In this document: piece after piece, positions 46,041 through 55,950 of the stretch
Position numbering within the stretch: position 1 is the first letter of the stretch
Layout of the letters: each line of letters begins with the position of its first letter
NCBI GenBank assembly: GCA_028281025.1
Contig: JANQKR010000029.1
Coordinates: 94,711 to 158,710, forward strand
DNA: 64,000 bases
Origin: Croceivirga sp.
GTDB taxonomy: Bacteria; Bacteroidota; Bacteroidia; Flavobacteriales; Flavobacteriaceae
Direction of reading: 5' to 3'
Translations under genes and position numbers: made by a program
Notes under the pieces: generated by a model
The model's input: the letters and a program-made list of their open reading frames with translations, nothing else
The model's database searches: none
What the model was told of the DNA's origin: nothing

Positions 46041-47527
46041 TTATAGGATTGACCATTACTTATATCATTATTGCAGTTTACAGTATTGCTCTCATGCTGA
46101 TCTTTTTCTACAGCTTGGCTCAATTGAATTTGTTGGTGAATTATTTGACCTATAAAAAACAAAATGAGGAAGCCCCAAAATTCAACTTGTTGGATCCAAA
46201 GGAGATTCCGTACGTTACCATTCAATTGCCCATTTACAACGAGGAATATGTCATGGAGCGCTTGTTGGAGAATATATCCAAAATAGAATATCCGAAAAGC
46301 AAACTCGAAATACAGGTACTGGACGACTCCACGGATGACTCCGTAGTGGAAACCGCAGCCCGGATCAAGGAATTACGGGCCACCGGATTGGACATCCAAC
46401 ATATTCGGAGGGAAAACCGGGTGGGATTCAAGGCAGGTGCCCTTAAGGAGGGACTGGAAAGTGCCAAAGGTGATTTTGTGGCCATTTTTGATGCAGACTT
46501 TATGCCCGAAAGCGATTGGCTAAAAAAGACCGTTCCCTACTTTAAAGACCCGGAAATTGGGGTGGTACAGACCCGTTGGGGACATATTAACCGTGATTAC
46601 TCCACCCTCACCAAAATTCAGGCCTTTGCCCTGGACGCACATTTCACCCTGGAACAGGTAGGACGCAACTCCAAAGGACATTTTATAAACTTCAACGGTA
46701 CGGCAGGTATTTGGAGAAAGGACTGTATCATAGACGCCGGAAACTGGGAAGGGGACACATTGACCGAAGATTTGGACCTAAGCTACCGTGCCCAGCTGAA
46801 AAACTGGAAGTTTAAATACCTGGAAGATGTGGAAACTCCGGCAGAACTTCCCGTGGTCATGAGCGCTGCACGTTCCCAGCAATTCCGATGGAACAAGGGG
46901 GGTGCGGAGAACTTCAGGAAAACGGTCTGGAGTGTCATCACCGCAAAAAACATCGATTTCAAAACCAAATTCCATGGGGTAATGCATTTGTTGAACAGTT
47001 CAATGTTCCTATGTGTCTTCCTGGTATCGCTTTTGAGCATTCCCATGCTCTACATTAAAAATACCTATGGACACCTGGCCTGGGTCTTTGAAATTACCAG
47101 TTTCTTTATCGTTAGCACCGTCATCCTTTTCTTTTGCTACTGGTTTACGTACAAAAGCATTCAAGGAAGTGGATTTGATAAGTTTATAGACTATATCAAA
47201 TTGTTCTTTACTTTCTTTTCCGTGGCCCTTGGCCTCTCCCTTCATAACTCCATAGCGGTTTTGGAAGGCCATTTGGGAAAACGAAGCGAATTTGTGCGTA
47301 CACCAAAATTCAATATCAATAATTTGACCGATAGCTGGAAGGGAAATAAATACCTGGCCAAGAAACTGTCCCCCAATATGATCATTGAATTTGGTATGAT
47401 GCTCTATTTCCTTTTTGGAATGTACAGTGCAATTCCCTTGAATGATTATGGATTGTTCCCTTTCCATTTAATGTTGTTCCTGGGATTTGGGTTTGTTTTC
47501 TTTAAGTCACTGATGGCAAAAGCATAG
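46037..47527 (+). CDS. Processive-type GT2 glycosyltransferase (CslA/cellulose-synthase-like)
   Basis: 496 residues. One N-terminal membrane segment, a cytosolic GT2 domain with VLDDSTDDS, FDADFMP, TEDLDLSYR and the QQFRWNKG (QxxRW) motif of processive synthases, then four C-terminal membrane segments. The layout matches CslA-like beta-mannan or beta-glucan synthases. Product not determined by sequence. Confidence 0.9.
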   Translation: MIIGLTITYIIIAVYSIALMLIFFYSLAQLNLLVNYLTYKKQNEEAPKFNLLDPKEIPYVTIQLPIYNEEYVMERLLENISKIEYPKSKLEIQVLDDSTDDSVVETAARIKELRATGLDIQHIRRENRVGFKAGALKEGLESAKGDFVAIFDADFMPESDWLKKTVPYFKDPEIGVVQTRWGHINRDYSTLTKIQAFALDAHFTLEQVGRNSKGHFINFNGTAGIWRKDCIIDAGNWEGDTLTEDLDLSYRAQLKNWKFKYLEDVETPAELPVVMSAARSQQFRWNKGGAENFRKTVWSVITAKNIDFKTKFHGVMHLLNSSMFLCVFLVSLLSIPMLYIKNTYGHLAWVFEITSFFIVSTVILFFCYWFTYKSIQGSGFDKFIDYIKLFFTFFSVALGLSLHNSIAVLEGHLGKRSEFVRTPKFNINNLTDSWKGNKYLAKKLSPNMIIEFGMMLYFLFGMYSAIPLNDYGLFPFHLMLFLGFGFVFFKSLMAKA

Positions 47528-47557
47528 ACAACCTCCTTTTTTTGCTTTATCCTTATT

Positions 47558-47724
47558 TTAGAGCCTGTTTAGGAATTTGTCAATTGTTTTCTTATGTCCC
47601 TTTTTGCACGGTACATCGTTAAAATTTTGGTCCATAACTATGGCTATGCACAAAAATTCTGCCTCGTTCCGCACTAAAAATGGCCTGTAACAATTCCAAT
47701 CACAAATTCCTAAACAGGCTCTTA
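47558..47724. mobile_element. MITE-like element with 20-bp terminal inverted repeats
   Basis: The sequence from 47561 (GAGCCTGTTTAGGAATTTGT) to 47721 ends in its own exact reverse complement; one more matching base on each side brings the arms to 21 (47560-47580 and 47702-47722). It is flanked by TTA on both sides (47558-47560, 47722-47724), a likely target duplication. At 161 bp it encodes nothing. The inside has further imperfect symmetry (CAATTGTT / AACAATT), giving a long hairpin. Confidence 0.75.
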
Positions 47725-47752
47725 GCATTAAAGGCTAAATAGTGTCATTGTC

Positions 47753-48442
47753 ATGGAGGATAAACCGAGACTTTCCAGATTAACCGCAATCCTAACACAG
47801 TTGCAATCCTCACGAATTGTAACGGCCAAAGTCCTTGCCGAAAAACACAACGTTAGTATACGGACCATTTACCGGGATATAAGAACATTGGAAAAATCCG
47901 GGGTCCCCATAATAACCGAAGAAGGAAGGGGATACCGTATGATGGATGGTTATTCACTGCCTCCCGTGATGTTTTCCGAAGATGAGGCCAATGCCCTGAT
48001 TACGGCAGAACAACTGATAAATAGGAACAAGGATATTTCCTTTGTGGAACAGTACAAAAGTGCCATTGAAAAGATCAAGGCCCTTCTCAAGGGCCCACAA
48101 AGGGAAAAGGCCCACCTGCTTACCGAAAGGGTCTATTTTAGGAACAACTACAAAAACGAAAAATCCAGTAGTTACCTCATGCAAATTCAATTGGCATTGA
48201 CAAATTTTCAAGTTTTGAAAATAGAGTACCTGTCTTCCAAACAAGTGCGAACAACACGAAAAATAGAGCCCTTTGCCCTCTACAGTACACAGGAGAATTG
48301 GTTATTGGTGGCATTTTGCAGGTTACGAAAGGAATTTAGGGTCTTCCGGATAGATTATATCCAAAAAGTATCCAACACCTTGGAACAATTTGAGTCCCAT
48401 AATATGACACTTGACGAATATTTCAAAAAACAATATTATTGA
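47753..48442 (+). CDS. YafY-type transcriptional regulator (HTH_11 plus WYL)
   Basis: 229 residues. The N-terminal winged HTH is LSRLTAILTQLQSSRIV to SIRTIYRDIRTLEKSGVP; the WYL domain spans about residues 135-215 (LKIEYLSSKQVRTTRKIEP, WLLVAFCRLRKEFRVFRID). The WYL domain binds a nucleotide-derived or other small ligand. The gene downstream encodes an effector-binding protein and has a TGACA-N6-TGTCA site before its promoter, so this regulator probably controls it. Confidence 0.92.
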   Translation: MEDKPRLSRLTAILTQLQSSRIVTAKVLAEKHNVSIRTIYRDIRTLEKSGVPIITEEGRGYRMMDGYSLPPVMFSEDEANALITAEQLINRNKDISFVEQYKSAIEKIKALLKGPQREKAHLLTERVYFRNNYKNEKSSSYLMQIQLALTNFQVLKIEYLSSKQVRTTRKIEPFALYSTQENWLLVAFCRLRKEFRVFRIDYIQKVSNTLEQFESHNMTLDEYFKKQYY

Positions 48443-48452
48443 TACCAACCCC

Positions 48453-48487
48453 TGACATACCCTTGTCATAATTGGACCATACTTTTG
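48453..48487 (+). promoter_or_regulatory. Operator and -7 box of the effector-binding gene
   Basis: TGACATACCCTTGTCA (48453-48468) is an inverted repeat TGACA-N6-TGTCA. TACTTTTG (48480-48487) is a perfect TAnnTTTG box. The repeat overlaps the -33 region, the usual place for a repressor, and lies just downstream of a WYL regulator gene. Confidence 0.62.
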
Positions 48488-48510
48488 TGTCGATCAAAAA
48501 AGCAAAACAG

Positions 48511-48969
48511 ATGAAAAACACAAAAATTGGAGAATTGAACATTGTTGGGGTTTCCACACGAACCTCTAATGAACCTGGAAAAGCCGAGAGGGATATCCCG
48601 CAATTATGGCAAAAATTCATGTCCGAAAATCTAGGGACCAAGGTTTCCGCCAAGGTAAATGAAACCATTTATGCCGTTTATTCCGATTACGAGGGCGATC
48701 ATACCCAGCCCTATACGTTGACAATAGGGTACAACGTATCCCATTTGGACAATATTCCGGAAGAGCTTACGGTTAAAATAGTCCCCCCGGCCAATTACGC
48801 CAAGTTTATATCCAAAGGTGACCTCACCAAAGACGCCGTAATCAATACGTGGATGGAAATTTGGAATACCGAATTAAACCGTAGTTACACCATGGACCTG
48901 GAAATTTATGATGATAGGGCCATGAACCCTACCAATGGTATAGCCGAAGTATTGGTTGCCCTAAAATAG
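48511..48969 (+). CDS. GyrI-like / AraC-type effector-binding domain protein
   Basis: 152 residues from the ATG at 48511; a TTG at 48472 lies before the -7 box and cannot be used. Motifs LNIVGVSTRTSNEPGKAERDIPQLW split as NIVGVSTRT and IPQLWQKF, YAVYSDYEGDHTQPYTLTIG, and YAKFISKGDLTKDAV are characteristic of the SOUL/GyrI-like ligand-binding fold as a stand-alone domain. Such proteins bind hydrophobic cations or act as hydrolases. It is likely regulated by the WYL protein upstream. Confidence 0.88.
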   Translation: MKNTKIGELNIVGVSTRTSNEPGKAERDIPQLWQKFMSENLGTKVSAKVNETIYAVYSDYEGDHTQPYTLTIGYNVSHLDNIPEELTVKIVPPANYAKFISKGDLTKDAVINTWMEIWNTELNRSYTMDLEIYDDRAMNPTNGIAEVLVALK

Positions 48970-48999
48970 TCCTTTTCCCCTAAAGATCAACGCGTCTAT

Positions 49000-49074
49000 G
49001 GCAGAAGAAAAGATACTGGACCTAGTGAATTAAGAACACCTGTCCACAAAGTAAAAGTGTCATTTTCTTCTGCC
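49000..49074. repeat. 12-bp inverted repeat with 51-base spacer
   Basis: GGCAGAAGAAAA (49000-49011) and TTTTCTTCTGCC (49063-49074) are exact reverse complements. No coding region is between them. It may be a remnant of a transposable element or a long-loop terminator. The rest of 48970-49190 shows nothing else. Confidence 0.4.
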
Positions 49075-49190
49075 TTCCAAAGACATGGGATTTAAATCGC
49101 AATTAAAAAATAGATCCTGGGTTGGTTCTTGGTTCTTCGATACGATCAGTGTCCACAAACGGTTTTTAGTCACTTTCTTTGATACCCTTC

Positions 49191-50759
49191 CTATGAGAGC
49201 ATTACATAAATCAAAATTGTGAGTGCGGTAAGTATAATACCGGCCTGCTTTACCCTTGGCCAAGCCTTATCAGGATATTTGTAGGTATCATATACATAAT
49301 CGGCCATGGGGTAGCTTTTGGAAACTAGGAGCATGATGATAAAATTCAATACGAATTCCATGCCCCAGAGGTGGACAAAATGTATGTCCAAGTTTAGGAT
49401 GAAAGTGGTCAAAATATAAAACGAGAACCCAAAAAACAGGCCCGCTTTGGCCCCAATGGCATTGATCTGTTTTACAAAAAGTCCCGCCAGAACCACCGAG
49501 GAAATGGGAATAAAGAAAATACCGTTCAATTCCTGTAACAGAAAATAAAGTCCGTCCGGGGCATAGGCCACAAATGGCGCAATCCCGATGGCCCCGACAG
49601 CAAGAACAACGGAGGTAAGCTTACCCCATTTCACCAATTGGGCATCAGTAGCATTCCTGTTGATGATCTTTTTATAAATATCATAGCAAAATATGGTACT
49701 GGCGGAGTTCAACACACTATTGAAGGTACTGAGCACAGCTCCCAATACCACAGCCGCAAAGAACCCATACAAGTAGGCGGGCAGTACCTTTTTCACCAAT
49801 AGGGGATAAATCAAATCCGGATTTGCATAAAATTCATCCTGAAAGTAGTAATAGGCAATCAGTCCGGGCAACACAATGATCCCCGGCACAAACAATTTTA
49901 AAACGCCCGTATAAATAAGCCCCTTTTGGGCCTCGGCCAGATTTTTGGCCCCAAAGGCGCGTTGAATGATGGCCTGGTTCATCCCCCAGAAATACAATTG
50001 GTTGATCATTAAACCGGTGAACAATGTAGAAAAGGGCAACACGGAATCCGGACTGCCTATGATATCAAATTTGTCCGGCGCAAAATCGTAGACCGTGGCC
50101 AGACCATCGATTACATTGCCTTTTCCAATTTGGTATAGGGCTATGGCCGGAATGAGCAACCCGCCCAAAATTAGGCCTACACCATTAAGGCTATCGGAAT
50201 ACGCTACCGCTTTCAACCCGCCGAAAATCGCATAGAGCGACCCAATAATCCCTATGGTCAAAACGGTGTAGAGCAGTGCTTCGGCCTTGGTAACATTGAA
50301 CATTTCAGCAAACTCAAAAACGCTTTCAATATTGATGGCGCCGGAGTACAACACTATGGGCAATAGCGTCACCACAAAGGACAGCATCAACAGGAAGGCC
50401 ACAATTGACCGAATGGTTCCATCAAATCGTTTTTCCAAAAACTCGGGAATGGTTGTCAATCCCATTTGTATAAAACGGGGAAGAAAGAATATGGCCGCAA
50501 TGACCAAAGCAATGGCAGAGGTCACTTCCCACGCGATGACAATGATCCCATTTTTATAGGAACTGCCGTTCATGCCAATTAGGTGTTCCGTGGAGATATT
50601 GGTCAGGATCATAGATCCCGCGATGATAGGCCCTGTCAAGGTTTTCCCTGCCAGAAAGTATCCCTTTGCCGTCCCAAAGTTGTCCTTACGGAGCTTGTAT
50701 GTGGTGTACAGGATAACAAGGAGCGTAAAGCCAAAAAAACCAAGATATGTAGCTGCCAT
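49191..50759 (-). CDS. Sodium:solute symporter (SSS family), probable inositol or sugar importer
   Basis: 522 residues with 13-14 membrane segments. The N-terminal LAGKTLTGPIIAGSMILTNIS and the mid-protein AYSDSLNGVGLILGGLLIP are SSS signatures; LGAVLSTFNSVLNSASTIF carries the Na-site Ser/Thr residues. It is 29 bases downstream of the inositol oxygenase gene on the same strand. SMIT-type members of this family carry myo-inositol, so the pair suggests import of inositol followed by oxidation. The exact substrate is inferred from context. Confidence 0.9.
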   Translation of the reverse strand: MAATYLGFFGFTLLVILYTTYKLRKDNFGTAKGYFLAGKTLTGPIIAGSMILTNISTEHLIGMNGSSYKNGIIVIAWEVTSAIALVIAAIFFLPRFIQMGLTTIPEFLEKRFDGTIRSIVAFLLMLSFVVTLLPIVLYSGAINIESVFEFAEMFNVTKAEALLYTVLTIGIIGSLYAIFGGLKAVAYSDSLNGVGLILGGLLIPAIALYQIGKGNVIDGLATVYDFAPDKFDIIGSPDSVLPFSTLFTGLMINQLYFWGMNQAIIQRAFGAKNLAEAQKGLIYTGVLKLFVPGIIVLPGLIAYYYFQDEFYANPDLIYPLLVKKVLPAYLYGFFAAVVLGAVLSTFNSVLNSASTIFCYDIYKKIINRNATDAQLVKWGKLTSVVLAVGAIGIAPFVAYAPDGLYFLLQELNGIFFIPISSVVLAGLFVKQINAIGAKAGLFFGFSFYILTTFILNLDIHFVHLWGMEFVLNFIIMLLVSKSYPMADYVYDTYKYPDKAWPRVKQAGIILTALTILIYVMLS

Positions 50760-50788
50760 TAAAGTTTGGTTGGTTTAATCTGAGTTCT

Positions 50789-51655
50789 TTAGAACCTCAA
50801 CTTTTCGGGCAAATATTTTGCAACAAGATCTTCGTAATAGGGCTTCAATGCCCTTGCATCCGGTTTTACGGGGGCTTTGGTGTACAAATCGTACGGATTG
50901 AATTTTTTTACCCATTCAAACATCTCCCGGTCCTTTTCATTCAACAAATGGTCATAGGCGTGTTCACGGTGTTGGGCGTAAAAGGAATGGTAGCGAATCA
51001 TATACAATGCGGGCTCCGGCAAATAGTCTTTCATGATGTGGTAGAGATACTCGTCATGGCCCCAACTCATTTTTACTGCATCCAGACCACAGTTTTCCGA
51101 ATATATCCCAAACTTGGTATTGTATCGCCCATCGCTATAATCCGCGTTTTCCGAAAAGAATTCCGGATAAACGATTTTGTCCGAAAAAGCGCAACCTACG
51201 GGAAAGGTATCACCAACAACAGCCCACTGTGGCTCTCCGAACAGGCACAGCACTTTCCCCATATCGTGCAAAAAACCGGTAAGCACAAACCAATCAGGGT
51301 GCCCGTCGGCACGTATGGCCTCCGAGGTTTGCAACAGGTGCTGCAATTGATCCAAATCTATGTCGGGGTCACTATCGTCCACTAAGGTGTTCAAAAAATC
51401 GACGGCATCCCACAAAGACATCTCCCTCTTGTTGAACTGTAACAGTTCCTCCTGCTTTTTGCTGACAAAATCGTAGGTCTGGAACGTATGGTTCAATCTG
51501 TAAAATTCCCGCACAGTATCCACCCTATGGGAATCCTCATAATTGCGGAATTCCTCTTTTTTCTTGCCATCCTCCGCTGGATCTGGATAACGCTTTAAAA
51601 TATCCTCTTCCCAATGCTCCAATGATTCCAACGGGTTGTTCTTATCTATGTCCAT
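50789..51655 (-). CDS. myo-Inositol oxygenase (MIOX)
   Basis: 288 residues. All di-iron ligands of the animal enzyme can be matched: His in RADGHPDWF, His-Asp in LHDMGK, His in SWGHDEY, His in [10 protein letters not shown] and Asp in NPYDLYTK. The signature [16 protein letters not shown] is identical in style to eukaryotic MIOX. The enzyme splits the ring of myo-inositol with oxygen to D-glucuronate in the cytoplasm. MIOX is not the usual bacterial inositol route (iol dehydrogenase path). It pairs with the downstream symporter; a PI-PLC is encoded upstream on the same strand. Confidence 0.95.
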   Translation of the reverse strand: MDIDKNNPLESLEHWEEDILKRYPDPAEDGKKKEEFRNYEDSHRVDTVREFYRLNHTFQTYDFVSKKQEELLQFNKREMSLWDAVDFLNTLVDDSDPDIDLDQLQHLLQTSEAIRADGHPDWFVLTGFLHDMGKVLCLFGEPQWAVVGDTFPVGCAFSDKIVYPEFFSENADYSDGRYNTKFGIYSENCGLDAVKMSWGHDEYLYHIMKDYLPEPALYMIRYHSFYAQHREHAYDHLLNEKDREMFEWVKKFNPYDLYTKAPVKPDARALKPYYEDLVAKYLPEKLRF

Positions 51656-51903
51656 ATCCTAAATTATATGTGAATACTGTTATTCATTTTTCCAAATTGC
51701 AATGCTTTTGAGCCCAAATTGGCCATTGCCATTATATTCCTTTCGCCAAAAAAGTTCGCCTACATTTATTTCAGCAGTTCGGTTTCTTCAAGCATAATCC
51801 CAGCACTTCAAACATAGCATTCCATGTCGGCATCGAAATGGACAAGTTTTTCAAAATTATGGAAAGATTGGTCATTGGCATTGTCAAATCATCAACATAT
51901 TTG

Positions 51904-54900
51904 CTATTTGATCAACTTACTTGGTGGAAATCCAAACTGTTTTTTGAAGCATCTGCTGAAATACAGGGGATCATTAAATCCTATATAATCCGTAACCTCG
52001 GATACATTATATTTTCTGGTTTTTAAGAGCTGGGCGGATTTTTTCAGGCGCACTGTTCTAATGAATTCATTAGGGGCCAAATCGGTCAGTTCCTTGATCT
52101 TTCGATATAGTTTTGAGGAACTCATCCCCAATTCCCTGCACAAAAAGGTTGTTGTAAGGTCTGGGTTATTTAAATTCTCGTGGACCAAAGTCGTTACTTT
52201 TTCCATAAATTCCTTATCCACCGGGGAATGTGTCAATAGACTTACTTCACTTTCCACTTCTTCGGAAAATTTTGCCTTTAGTTCCAATCGGGTGCGCATA
52301 ATGTTCTCTATGCGGGATTTGAGTAGGGAAGGGTCGAACGGTTTTACCAAATACCCGTCTGCCCCAGCGTTGAATCCCTTGATTTTATCCTCATTTTCTG
52401 AGAGTGCGGTCAATAGGATAATCGGAATATGGCTAATAAATTCATCATTTTTAAGGGCTTCGCAAAACTTGTAGCCGTCCATAATCGGCATCATCACATC
52501 TGCCACGCAGAGCACGGGCCGTATTTGTCGACATAGGGTCAATCCTTCCTCGCCATTTTCGGCACTGTACACCTTATAATAATCGGATAGGTAATCCACC
52601 AGATAGCTCCTGAGTTCCTCGTTATCCTCGATAACCAAAATCTTTTCTTTGAGATGGGTGCCTTGAATGATCTTTTTTGCCGATTGTACCTGTATGGACT
52701 CTTGTTTTTTTGACTTGGCAGCGTATTCAAATACCTCGGTATCTCTATAAAGATTTCGGGCTATAGGAAGTTCCAAGGTGAATATACTACCCTTCGCATT
52801 ATCGCTTTGTAGGCTTATGGTACCCTTATGAAGTTCGGTCAACGACTTGACCAGGGCCAGTCCAATTCCGGTTCCCGTATTGTTTTCCCTGCTATTGGCT
52901 GCTTGGTAGAACCTTCGAAATATTTTTCTCTGACTCTCAGGCGGTACCCCGATACCATCATCACTGACCTCAACCACCAACCAGCCCTTGAGATTATCCT
53001 TTAAACCAATAAAAACATCTACATGGCCATAGTTAGGTGTAAATTTTAGGGCATTGGACAGCAGGTTGTACAGAATCTTATCGAATTTGTCATGATCGAC
53101 CCACCCCATGATTTCCTCTTCCTCCGCACTCAAATTATAATGGATCTTTTTACTATAGGCCAATGGCTTGAACGAATCGAATATGTTTTGGGTCTGCAGG
53201 AGAATATCAGTTTGGGTGACCTTTAGCTTTAATTCGCCGGTTTGCACCTTTCTAAAATCCAGAATCTGATTGACCAGGCCCAATAGGCGATTGGCATTTT
53301 CATAAATGAGGTTGGAGCGGGTCAACTGATATGTATTTCCGTGCTCTTCACCTTCTTCGATCATTTGTTTGGCAGGTCCCAAAATAAGGGTCAACGGAGT
53401 TCGTAGCTCGTGGGAGATATTGGTGAAAAACCGTAGCTTTTCATTACTAAGCTTTTCGTCATGTTCACGTTTCACCTTCACCATCAGCAGTTCCTGTTTT
53501 AGCCTTAGCCTGTTCTTTATTTCCTTTCTGATAAAATAGAAAACCACGGAGGCAAAGAATAGGAATACCAACAGGGCTTTGTAAGTCAGCCAAAATGGTG
53601 GGGATATACTGATACTGTATGAATTTTCGTTGCTCCAATACCCATTGCTGTTGGCCGCCCTGACCTTAAAAACATAGTCATCCGGATACAAGTTGGTGTA
53701 CCTAACCGTTCTTGAAGCACTGTTGACCGCAATCCAATCTTCGTCAAAGCCTTCAAGTTTGTACTCGTATTGGTTTGAACGCTCCCGCACATAGGAAGGC
53801 ATGGCGAACTTTAAGGAAAAATTACGGTTGTCAAAGTCAAGCGCTATTTTTTTTACATAATTCAAATCCTCAGTGAGTAACTTTTGTCCATTGATAACCG
53901 TTCCTGGCAATACATCCCTATGGGCAATTTTGAATTCGGTAATCAAAGGTTGGGGAGCCCAATGGTTTTCGGATAGCTCCGAGGGTGAAAAATAAATGAC
54001 CCCATTGTCCCCGCCCAAATAAATCCGGGAATCATCATAAAACAAAAATCCTCTTTTGTTGTAAATGTTGGAACGCACCCCGTTGTTCACAAAAAAGACC
54101 CTGAAGTCCTCCGTTTTAGGGTTGTATTTTGCAATCTGGTTGTAGTTCATGTTCAACCATATATGGCCTTTTGAATCTATCCCCATATCCGTGACCCAGA
54201 TATTCCTTAATTCCTTGGGCGCATCCTTGGCCAGGAACCGATCCCTTTGGGGGTCATAAAAATTGAGTCCATGTCGGGTAGCGACCCATACCCGGCCGTC
54301 CCGGTCAATCGAAATGTCCTTTACCTTATTGTTGGTCAACCCATCGGCTTTGTTCTCGTCATAGCCATAGTGTTTAACTTGCCCATTGATCTCATCGTAT
54401 CGGAAAACACCATTTTCGGTAGCGATCCAAAGCAAACCATATCTTGAGCCCACAATTTTGTTGATTTCCTGGGTGCCAAGGCTTTCCTTGGCGACTGGGA
54501 CGCATTTCTTGGTGCCAAAATCGTACTGCCATAGACCTTTTCCCTTGGTTCCAATCAATAACTTGTTGGGTTCCCGTTGGTAGAAAGAGAAAATAGGGCC
54601 ATTTTCAAACCCCAACCGTAATTTCCTGATAATCTTGAGATTATGATTATAGCAATAGACTTTGCCATCCCACATGCCAATGTAAAAGATTTTTTGATCC
54701 AGGGAATAAATACTGGCGATGCGCTCCTCCACATCAAATATTTTTTCGATTTTCGTTCCCTTGGTCAAATAGATACCATTGAAATGGGTGCCTATCAACA
54801 GTTCCCCATCATAGGTTTTTCCAAAACTGCTGACCACGGGCGGTACCCTAGTGGAAAACGCACGCTCGGAAATGAGTTTGAACTGATTGCCAAAGGGGTC

Positions 54901-55908
54901 ATATTTCTCCAGTCCATTTTCAGTTCCGATCCATAAAACCCCGGATTTGTCAAAAAACAATGCGGAAATGTAATTGTTGACCAAGGAGTTGGCATTGCTC
55001 ATATCAGGTAGGTGGCGTTTGTATCGGCCTTCGGCAATATCCTCTAAGGCATCACATGTTATGATGCCGTTTTGGGTTCCAATCCAATATTTCCCGTCCG
55101 GACCTTGGGTGATGCACCTAAAAAAATCCGGGTCTTTCTGTTGCACCAATTCAAAGGAATTGGAAGATCTGTCCAACTTGCCAAGTCCTTCTTGGGTTCC
55201 GGCAAAAATATCCCCTTTGTCATCCTCATAAATAAAATAGACCCCAGGGTTAACATTACTGTCCTTGTCCGAATATTGTAACGTATAGCTTTTGAGATTC
55301 GTAAGGTTATTACCGGAATCGATGTCAAAAGAATATATGCCATGTTTAAAGGTCCCAATCCACATTTTCTTATCACGTGTTTGGGTTATGGCCCTCACAT
55401 GTTGAACATCTTCAATGTTTATTTTTATAAACTGTTCCCGGGATTGATCGTAATAACAAAGGCCTTTAAATTTGGTGCCTGTCCATACCCTATCCCGATC
55501 GTCCACGAAAACTGCCCGTACCCTGCTGCCACTTATACTGTTCAAATTGGTGGAATCGGGCAAAAAAGTGGTGAAAGATCCGGATCGCAAACAAAATCGG
55601 GTGAGTCCTTTGCTGGTACCAATCCAAAGTTTTTCGTTTTTGTCCAGTGCCAATTTGGTGATGTCATCATCCCGAAGGTAATTGGGATTATCCGGCTGCG
55701 CATGGTACACCTTGAAATCGTGCCCATCAAATCGGTTGACACCTCCAAAAGTGCCCAACCACAAAAAGCCATTTTTGTCCTGCAGAATGGAACGGACGGT
55801 ATTATGGGACAAGCCATCGGCATCCCCATAGTGTTCAAAGACGATATCCTGCCCAGCTATTGACTGAACAAATAAAATAGTTGTTATGAATACCCTTAAC
55901 TTTCGCAC
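51904..55908 (-). CDS. Hybrid two-component system regulator (HTCS)
   Basis: 1334 residues in one chain. Signal (MRKLRVFITTILFVQSIAGQ), periplasmic beta-propeller repeats (DKNGFLWLGTFGGVNRFDG and many similar units) to about residue 680, a Y_Y_Y domain, one membrane segment near 775, a HisKA domain (His in NISHELRTPLTLIL), HATPase (GTGIGLALVKSL), a receiver domain (Asp in CVADVMMPIMDGYKF) and a C-terminal AraC HTH (TTFLCRELGMSSSKLYRKI). HTCS proteins bind oligosaccharides outside and turn on nearby degradation genes. The upstream genes on this strand (GH92s, PI-PLC) are the likely target. Confidence 0.95.
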   Translation of the reverse strand: MRKLRVFITTILFVQSIAGQDIVFEHYGDADGLSHNTVRSILQDKNGFLWLGTFGGVNRFDGHDFKVYHAQPDNPNYLRDDDITKLALDKNEKLWIGTSKGLTRFCLRSGSFTTFLPDSTNLNSISGSRVRAVFVDDRDRVWTGTKFKGLCYYDQSREQFIKINIEDVQHVRAITQTRDKKMWIGTFKHGIYSFDIDSGNNLTNLKSYTLQYSDKDSNVNPGVYFIYEDDKGDIFAGTQEGLGKLDRSSNSFELVQQKDPDFFRCITQGPDGKYWIGTQNGIITCDALEDIAEGRYKRHLPDMSNANSLVNNYISALFFDKSGVLWIGTENGLEKYDPFGNQFKLISERAFSTRVPPVVSSFGKTYDGELLIGTHFNGIYLTKGTKIEKIFDVEERIASIYSLDQKIFYIGMWDGKVYCYNHNLKIIRKLRLGFENGPIFSFYQREPNKLLIGTKGKGLWQYDFGTKKCVPVAKESLGTQEINKIVGSRYGLLWIATENGVFRYDEINGQVKHYGYDENKADGLTNNKVKDISIDRDGRVWVATRHGLNFYDPQRDRFLAKDAPKELRNIWVTDMGIDSKGHIWLNMNYNQIAKYNPKTEDFRVFFVNNGVRSNIYNKRGFLFYDDSRIYLGGDNGVIYFSPSELSENHWAPQPLITEFKIAHRDVLPGTVINGQKLLTEDLNYVKKIALDFDNRNFSLKFAMPSYVRERSNQYEYKLEGFDEDWIAVNSASRTVRYTNLYPDDYVFKVRAANSNGYWSNENSYSISISPPFWLTYKALLVFLFFASVVFYFIRKEIKNRLRLKQELLMVKVKREHDEKLSNEKLRFFTNISHELRTPLTLILGPAKQMIEEGEEHGNTYQLTRSNLIYENANRLLGLVNQILDFRKVQTGELKLKVTQTDILLQTQNIFDSFKPLAYSKKIHYNLSAEEEEIMGWVDHDKFDKILYNLLSNALKFTPNYGHVDVFIGLKDNLKGWLVVEVSDDGIGVPPESQRKIFRRFYQAANSRENNTGTGIGLALVKSLTELHKGTISLQSDNAKGSIFTLELPIARNLYRDTEVFEYAAKSKKQESIQVQSAKKIIQGTHLKEKILVIEDNEELRSYLVDYLSDYYKVYSAENGEEGLTLCRQIRPVLCVADVMMPIMDGYKFCEALKNDEFISHIPIILLTALSENEDKIKGFNAGADGYLVKPFDPSLLKSRIENIMRTRLELKAKFSEEVESEVSLLTHSPVDKEFMEKVTTLVHENLNNPDLTTTFLCRELGMSSSKLYRKIKELTDLAPNEFIRTVRLKKSAQLLKTRKYNVSEVTDYIGFNDPLYFSRCFKKQFGFPPSKLIK

Positions 55909-55950
55909 TGTACTATAAAGCTACGATAATGGTCATTTTGATTCAAATTG

